22,956 bases of DNA from Phallusia fumigata (lineage: Eukaryota > Chordata > Ascidiacea > Phlebobranchia > Ascidiidae): assembly GCA_008931825.1 (NCBI GenBank), contig QXVZ01008510.1, positions 1 to 22,956 on the forward strand, read 5' to 3'. The notes under the pieces are model-generated. The model was not told the origin of the DNA. It saw only the letters and a program-made list of their open reading frames with translations, and made no database searches. A program made the position numbers and the translations under genes. Below are positions 17,440-22,956 of the stretch, piece by piece. The first letter of the stretch is position 1, and each line of letters opens with the position of its first letter.

Positions 17440-20400
17440 CTGCGTAAAACGTTCCATATGCTATTTTTTGCTTTACATTTGTAGTTTAAGTGCTATTTGT
17501 ATTCGCTGAGACACAAGATCAAAGGTCTCTGCAACGTTGTTGTGTTCAGTATCATTGGACCACATAGTTAGTAGCTTGTAGTGTTTATTTACGTTGTGAT
17601 AGCGAAAAAACAACGTGGCAACGTTAAACGAAGATCCAGAGCAGGTAAAATGAAAAAAATAACGTGTAAAAAACTAACCAAGATAATAAAAGTTGAATGA
17701 ACTACAAAATTGCAGCAGTTTAATTCAGGCCAAAATAGGTTTTATTATGATTTGGGTGTAAATGAAATGATTCTGCTGAAACACACACCTGATATAGCTT
17801 GCATCGCCACTTTGGTAAGCGAAGAAATTTCGGATTCCTTTAATTCGCACGATGCCGGTGACGTCACGTTCGTTGAATCTGTTACAAAATTTGTGACGTT
17901 AAAAAATAAATTGTCGTTTTTGTGATGGAGATAATATTTAATAGCCAACCTGATCCCGAAGAGTCGACTTTATGAAGGGTAAGAATTTTCGGCGAAGGTT
18001 GTAGGTTGGGGGGACTCGCAACACCCATACCAAGGTCACTGCCAGAAGGTGAATGAACGTCCTGGAAATTACATGGTATGTTAAAATTGCAGTGGTGGTT
18101 TATTGTCTTTTAAGCAGCGTATATGAGATATCGTTGATCAATATGGCTGCTTAATGTAGATCTCAGAAATTTTGCGTATAATTCCTAGTTGTTCACTACA
18201 ACTGGTAAACCACCGCCGAGCCTGTGTGGCTTGTGGGAACAATCTAAAGTGGGCTTAAAGGATTGTTTTTCTTTTTTTTCATCTCCTTTGAAGCCACAGA
18301 AAGATTATTAGGAGTTCCATGGGCTTTGCATGGATATCATGAAAGCAAAATGGCGAATAAAAATACCCACTAAATTTTCTATGACGGAAAAATTAATAAT
18401 TATCTATTTCGTACGACATACGGCGCATGTCCTTCAATTCAAAATTTTATGTGCCATTTTCTAGTTGAGACCACTTCTACGTCAAGGAGTGGATAGGGGG
18501 ACTTATACCTCTTAAATGCAGTGATGTTGAACACTTAGAAACTAAACCCATTTTGCGATGAAAACGAGAATATCATTTAAAGGTAAAATGCTGGTATGAA
18601 GAACTCAGACGTTGGGTGTTAATTAGAAATTCAAAACAAATTGAAAAATTGAAGGGTTTCCCATTTTTTCACCGCACAAAATGCGATGTTTGTGACAACA
18701 TTTACCTGCACAGGTGAAACCCTCGCATGACTGTATGGATCGGGTTGACTCAAGCGCAACGAATCCGCGGCTCCAAGTAACATCTCCGCGGCTTTATCCT
18801 GAAATCAACGGAAACATGAAAATCATAATTGGAAAGTCAACGGATGACAAGTGAGAGTTTATTGCTGCGTACAAAACGAAAAAGGGTAAGTGGGTGCGGC
18901 CGTTGCTGTACGCGGTCGTTACGACTTGAGGGGGTTGTAAAGTCCGAAATAGAATGAACATGAATTTCACAGCTGACGAACAGGAAGCACTGTTCAGACT
19001 TGGTGAAATGCGTCAAGTTCTTTGATAGAAACCAAACCTTTTTACGTGTGTTTAGCATCAATTCGTTGAGTCTAGGCAGGCAAACCGATAACAAGTCAGA
19101 CATTCGCCAGTAAACAGAAGTGGAACACTGGAATAAAATACGAATTCAGACAACTTCATACAAGTTTTATTAGCCTTTTTTCTAATCGGAACTCCTTTTT
19201 AACATAAATAACCACACGTTTTCTATGGCGAACATTTTAACACTTTCTGACAAGGCGTTTTAATTTAGGTGACCACTTTCAGTGCCTGGGTTTCCAAACT
19301 AGGACATGTATTGATGGAAAAAAATGTTTTATGTTCTCCCGGCCAACAGTTTTGTTTCTTGACGACATGTCATGAGTCTACGTTATATTTGTCCTTAAAG
19401 AAACAGTCGAAAAGGCGACCGGAGCGTCGGCGAAAATAAAATTAATGATTGGAGCAACGTCGACATGCCCAACTCACACAAATCGAACAAAACCTAAACA
19501 GGCTTACGTACAACAAAACTGCCGAAAATTCGAGATTTTTGTGCAACAAAAAAATTGTTTGAAGCGCTTCACACAATAGTCTGAGTATTACAGTTTAATC
19601 GTTGATTAAAAATGACTATTTGGTTAAGATCTTTTTGACTTACCAGGTCATAATAAGAAGAGGTTTCCATCCGTTGTTGTTCGTCTTCCCTGTGATCTTT
19701 TGATTTGTGTTGTTTTAAACTATGTTGTGTTGCATACGCTTTCGTACAGCCCTCCTTCTCGCAAGTGTACGGCCGTTCACCTGTATACAATTACATTTGA
19801 GTGTCGACAGTCTCCTTTTGTGTTAAAGGATTGGACAGTGCCTGAATGTTCAACAAACTCAGACAATAATAATGGGAGCCTAAGTTTTGTAAATTGCTTA
19901 GTTATTTTCAAGTGGTTGGAAAATTCACAAATTCAAGGATTTATCGCAACAGCAGAGGCAGCAAAGCAAGGTTTGTTGAACCAAACTGTTTAGTGTCCAG
20001 TGAACAATAGCAATTAATCTTGTTTTTAATCTAAAACAGCATTGGATTGTTGACGCAACTGCCGACTTTAGAAAGTGTGGTTTGCTTAACCAAAGTCGAT
20101 CCGTATCATTCGCTTTTTTGTGGTATTTGATGTTTTCGGGCTATAATTAAAGCGTCAAAAACAGAACGTTGAATGCCAACCAACCTATAAATTTCTCCTT
20201 GTTTTATCGCATAAAAAACAGTCGTACCTAAAATGTCTGAATGTTGTGAGAAAGTAAGCTGCCCAAACAATCACAAGATATTGTGAGTCAAAATCTCGGC
20301 TAAATACATCGCATATAAACAGCAGCAAGATTCTATATTCAGAATGTCGCCGTGCAGTTTTTATATCGAAACATGAACTAATTGTGGGTTGCCTAATCGG

Positions 20401-22956
20401 GAACAACGCAGAACCCACAGGAGAAATTTGTTTTGATTCAAATTTTCATCAAGGTAAATTCGGGAACACGCAAATTGAATCTAAAAATGGCGCGAAGTAA
20501 AAATGGCATCGATTCACTGTATTACACATGCAATTACCCACCTGTGTGACTCCTGATGTGCGATTTAAGGTGGTGGCTCACTGTAAACGCCTTGCTGCAT
20601 TGCGGTATGTTACATCTGCGAACGTGAAAAAAACAAGGTCAACAATGTCCCAGTGTGGGGGCGTACGAGGCCGAACATAACCGCAAGTCACCGTCATATG
20701 CAAAATCCGGAAAACTACACAAAAACAAACGATATTTCGTCGGAAGAGATACGGTGTTGAGAAGTTGACCGTGGAGTTGTTTTTGTACGATTACGATCTC
20801 TATAGCGACTAGGCTCTTAAAGAACACTTGTTACGTAAAGGTCACCCGCGCCGCGTCTTAGATTTACGGAAGCTGAAGCAAAATCGACTCTAATGCGCGT
20901 AATGAAGGTTGCTAGTTGACGCAATAACCGCCGTAAGCGCACGTTGTTGTGGTTATATGGACGTCTTTGCCGGTAGCTTAGTTCCTCCGCATAGCCAGGG
21001 GCGCCTATAATTGCTACGGACAGCAAACAATCTGTGCAGGTTTTTCACACTGCACACGTCCGGGTAAAATTCCAGCGAAACCGATGAAATATTTTCAATG
21101 AGAAAAATTGTCGAAAACAACTTTTGTTGTTGATGTTTTTGTTGTTACGGAAGGTGGTCGATGGTTGCTTTATTATTTTCTGGCGATGTTTCGACTTTTA
21201 AGTGTTTAAAGAAAATTCGTAAACTGCAGTTTTCCAAAACACAAAGGAAAAGCATGATGCAGAGTTTTAAAATAAAATATTACAACGCGCAAAAAAATTT
21301 TGCAATATTTTTTCTCACGAACGCAAGATACGGACCTGAAGAATAGCATAATTAAAAACACTCAGAAAACTTGTATACAGTGAATACATTTTATTGCAAC
21401 GTTTCGATAATCGCTGTTGTCATTATCAGTATATATGAATAAGTAGCTTAAAATCGTGCGTTTTATCCCCTAAGTGAGGTAAAATTTTCTTGCAAAAATT
21501 GAAAACAATTTACAAACTAACAAGTTTTACCCTCTATGAATGTACGTTTGAACGATGAACAAACAAACCGTTGACTTACTTAAAAGGTCTTTCGCCTGTG
21601 TGGATGCGATAATGTTTTCGGAGGTCACTCAAGGTTGTAAAAAACTTGGAACAACCTTCGGAATCGCAGTTGAAAGTCTGACCGTTGTGCAATCTTTGGT
21701 GGGCCTTCAGTCTGCGTAAACCCAAACTAGTCAAAAACTAAACCGGTTTTTGCCGTCACCGCTATTTTAAGCCTGATGAATAAAGTCTTGAAGCTATTTA
21801 CTGCTACCTAATGCTAAATATGTGAAGCAAGTCGTCTATCTTTGACAAATTGACCTTTAGTTTCTTGTTTGGAGTTGTGGTGTGGAGAATTGCTCGACGT
21901 TTTTAGCACGTGAAAAATTACATGACTTTACGTTGCAACCACCTCGCTACGTGACCAAATTTTAAACCAAATTTTAAACGAAGCAAGTTTTTTTTATCCA
22001 ATACACAAACATACATATTAGTGAGTAATTAGAGCGTCAGGTTATTTATGGTAAATTTCAAATAAAGTGTATATTTAAAAATGTTTTTTGTAGAAACTAC
22101 AGTTTATCTTATTTTGGGTAAACCAGCGGTTTTCAATCGGGGAGAAATTCCTTTCCAGGGAGGAATTTCGATTTTATAGTTAAGTTATTCGTGATAGGTT
22201 TAGTATCCCATTAGGTAGACCGGGGGTTTCTACCTTTTATTATTACTTTATATCACTTTTTGTCTGGGAACCTCTGGGTTAAACTGAAAAATGCAAATGT
22301 TAAATTTCAGCACTCTGACCACGTCCCTAACTGTGACACTGGAAATTTGGCATCCGTTTAGCAATGTAGCGAACGCATCCGTTTTACAACGTTCTGATAA
22401 TCCATCGCCTGCGCTGTCACAAAATTAGAAACAGAACTGCCTGTTTCGTTGTACAAACTGTTTTTGAAACAACTTATGCGCAAAAAGTGGGGAAGTATTG
22501 TCTCCTATTTTGCATGCGTCTTGTTGAAACATGTTGAATTGAATTCCCATATTAGTTCCGACGCTGAGTTCTCCTTCGACCCCAAATACGACGGGGTGAC
22601 GTAACAGCCACATTCAAGCGAAGTTATATTGTGAACATGCAAGTGGTCCAATTTTGCTGGTAAGGGCATTTATACACAATCACGACTTGCATATTTTGCA
22701 TTCGCGCGTTTCCATAGCACTAATCCCATGATGACATTGTTAGTTGTTATGTTTGGATTGCTATATACTAATTTTCCAACAAAACTTGACATATACTTCC
22801 AACCACGAAAGTCAACATTCCACAATCAATTTAACAGACATTTTGGGCAAACACTTGTTCATGGCATAAGTACCTTTAATATTTAAGATACTAGAGCACG
22901 ATTTAAAAAAAATTTAAAAAAGGTTAGTAAATACCTGTATAATGTGTTAAACGATT
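16787..22956 (-). CDS. MTF1: metal-responsive transcription factor 1 orthologue, 8 visible exons (5' partial)
   Basis: Gene-level entry. Exons in transcript order: 22956-22935, 21711-21580, 20615-20542, 19780-19644, 18798-18706, 18061-17950, 17878-17789, 17439-16787; all phases agree. MTF-1 is a zinc-sensing C2H2 factor that enters the nucleus on metal load and binds metal response elements at metallothionein and zinc-transporter genes. Identity rests on FNTLYR + LKAHQRLH (end of finger 3), [20 protein letters not shown] (finger 4), [14 protein letters not shown] (finger 5), a finger 6 with TQHSLKQH, and the later [13 protein letters not shown] segment, which parallels the cysteine-cluster region of vertebrate MTF-1. 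The C-terminus is Gln/Asn/Ser-rich, as in activation domains. Fingers 1-2 and the acidic N-terminus are beyond the right edge. Orthology is recalled from the family, not from a search. Confidence 0.9.
17440..17788. other. MTF1 intron before last exon
   Basis: 349 nt with GT..AG borders on the minus strand (donor GTGTGT). Nothing else recognised. Confidence 0.65.
17789..17878 (-). CDS. MTF1: MTF1 exon, linker region
   Basis: Minus-strand acceptor TTTTGTAACAG, donor GTGTGT, phase 1 to 1. It encodes a polar stretch including [17 protein letters not shown] with no known domain. It holds TGACGTCA at 17859-17866. Inclusion rests on phase agreement with both neighbours. Confidence 0.7.
17950..18061 (-). 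CDS. MTF1: MTF1 exon, Ser/Pro-rich linker
   Basis: Minus-strand acceptor TAATTTCCAG, donor GTTGGC (weak after the GT), phase 0 to 1, 37 codons plus one base. It contains SPSGSDLG and [11 protein letters not shown]. The low-complexity composition fits the region after the fingers. Confidence 0.7.
18062..18705. other. MTF1 intron, 644 nt
   Basis: GTAAAT..CCAG borders on the minus strand. AT-rich; no element recognised. Confidence 0.6.
18706..18798 (-). CDS. MTF1: MTF1 exon, 31 codons after the fingers
   Basis: Minus-strand acceptor TTGATTTCAG, donor GTAAAT, phase 0 to 0. It encodes [18 protein letters not shown] and ends in SPVQ; the first part is probably a short amphipathic helix. Being in phase at both ends, it could be an optional exon. 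Confidence 0.75.
18799..19643. other. MTF1 intron, 845 nt
   Basis: GTAAGT..TTTCAG borders on the minus strand. The 88-codon frame at 18837-19103 shows no domain. No transposon ends seen. Confidence 0.6.
19644..19780 (-). CDS. MTF1: MTF1 exon: zinc finger 6
   Basis: Minus-strand acceptor GTATACAG, donor GTAAGT, phase 1 to 0. A complete C2H2 finger: linker ERPYTC, CEKEGC, then [13 protein letters not shown] with the zinc-binding His pair. A Glu/Gln-rich stretch follows. It resembles the last finger of vertebrate MTF-1 (TQYSLKSH). Confidence 0.92.
19781..20541. other. MTF1 intron, 761 nt
   Basis: GTGGGT..TACAG borders on the minus strand. Open frames at 19700-19993 (plus) and 20185-20418 (minus) have no recognisable domain. 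Confidence 0.6.
20542..20615 (-). CDS. MTF1: MTF1 exon: zinc finger 5
   Basis: Minus-strand acceptor CGTTCGCAG, donor GTGGGT, phase 2 to 1, 74 nt. One C2H2 finger, [20 protein letters not shown], ending in the TG of the TGERP linker. Vertebrate finger 5 has AASHHLKTH at the same place. Confidence 0.92.
20616..21579. other. MTF1 intron, 964 nt
   Basis: GTAAGT..GCAG borders on the minus strand. No transposon recognised. It contains TGCACAC at 21051-21057, a match to the 7-base MRE core that is expected by chance. Confidence 0.6.
21580..21711 (-). CDS. MTF1: MTF1 exon: end of zinc finger 3 and zinc finger 4
   Basis: Minus-strand acceptor TTTACGCAG, donor GTAAGT, phase 2 to 2. LKAHQRLH closes finger 3, an atypical linker NGQTF follows, then finger 4 [19 protein letters not shown] and the linker HTGERPF. 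This is the closest match to vertebrate MTF-1 in the window. Confidence 0.93.
21712..22934. other. MTF1 intron, 1,223 nt
   Basis: GTATTT..GCAG borders on the minus strand. It splits finger 3 and holds the hAT-like element at 22124-22276. The 62-codon frame at 22425-22613 has no zinc finger and lies wholly inside this intron. Confidence 0.7.
22124..22276. mobile_element. short hAT-like MITE in MTF1 intron
   Basis: 153-bp element with imperfect inverted ends CAGCGGTTTTCA and TGGGAACCTCTG (9 of 12 paired). The flanking 8-bp repeats are GGGTAAAC (22116-22123) and GGTTAAAC (22277-22284), 7 of 8 matching. The CAG-GGTT end type and 8-bp duplication are typical of hAT elements. Non-coding. Confidence 0.7.
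22935..22956 (-). CDS. MTF1: MTF1 exon at window edge: part of zinc finger 3
   Basis: Only the last 22 bases of the exon are in view. They encode SFNTLY and two bases of an Arg codon, then donor GTATTT. The split codon is completed by the A at 21711 to give FNTLYR-LKAH, the conserved finger 3 sequence. Confidence 0.85.

Noticed and set aside
21051..21057. Metal response element (TGCACAC) in an MTF1 intron suggesting autoregulation
   Set aside because: The 7-base degenerate core is expected about 20 times in this window on both strands, and the GC-rich flank of strong MREs is not matched.
22425..22613. Minus-strand 62-codon frame as an MTF1 exon
   Set aside because: The split Arg codon joins 22935 directly to 21711 within finger 3, so this frame lies inside an intron; it has no finger residues.

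Overview
This window looks like genomic DNA from a compact animal genome, most likely a tunicate of the Ciona type. The evidence is AT-rich sequence, many short introns of about 60 to 1,200 bases with GT..AG borders, intron-borne miniature transposons and a tRNA-derived SINE. A single N separates two near-identical, allele-like copies of one segment, as expected when an assembly of a very polymorphic species keeps both haplotypes. The species is inferred, not read from a marker gene.

Two protein-coding genes run towards each other. On the + strand, from before the left edge to 14367, lies the 3' part of a large receptor gene, reconstructed here as 25 coding exons whose reading phases all agree (3,675 nt, 1,224 codons plus stop). 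It encodes a WSC domain, about 23 eight-cysteine EGF-like modules of the MEGF/CED-1/Draper scavenger-receptor kind, one transmembrane helix and a short cytoplasmic tail with an NPNY (NPxY) motif. The start codon and any signal peptide lie outside the window.

On the - strand, from the right edge down to 16787, lies the 3' part of the orthologue of MTF-1, the metal-responsive transcription factor. Eight exons in consistent phase encode the end of zinc finger 3, fingers 4 to 6, a linker region, a cysteine cluster (CQCPC) preceded by a conserved hydrophobic stretch, and a Gln/Asn/Ser-rich C-terminus. Fingers 1 and 2 and the N-terminus are beyond the right edge. The 2.4 kb between the two stop codons (14368-16786) holds no gene I can support.

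Introns of the receptor gene carry three copies of one MITE family with terminal repeat AGGGTTGCCAAC and about 10-bp target duplications, one hAT-type MITE with a perfect 8-bp duplication, and a tRNA-derived SINE. A second, short hAT-like element sits in an MTF1 intron. One MITE has its target duplication exactly on a splice donor. A 187-nt EGF exon is present twice around the N; the two copies cannot both be spliced in without a stop. The palindrome TGACGTCA occurs seven times, far above chance.

I see no functional link between the two genes beyond being convergent neighbours, and no prokaryotic-type system, CRISPR array or functional RNA gene. The most unusual biology is the receptor architecture (WSC plus EGF array plus NPxY tail).
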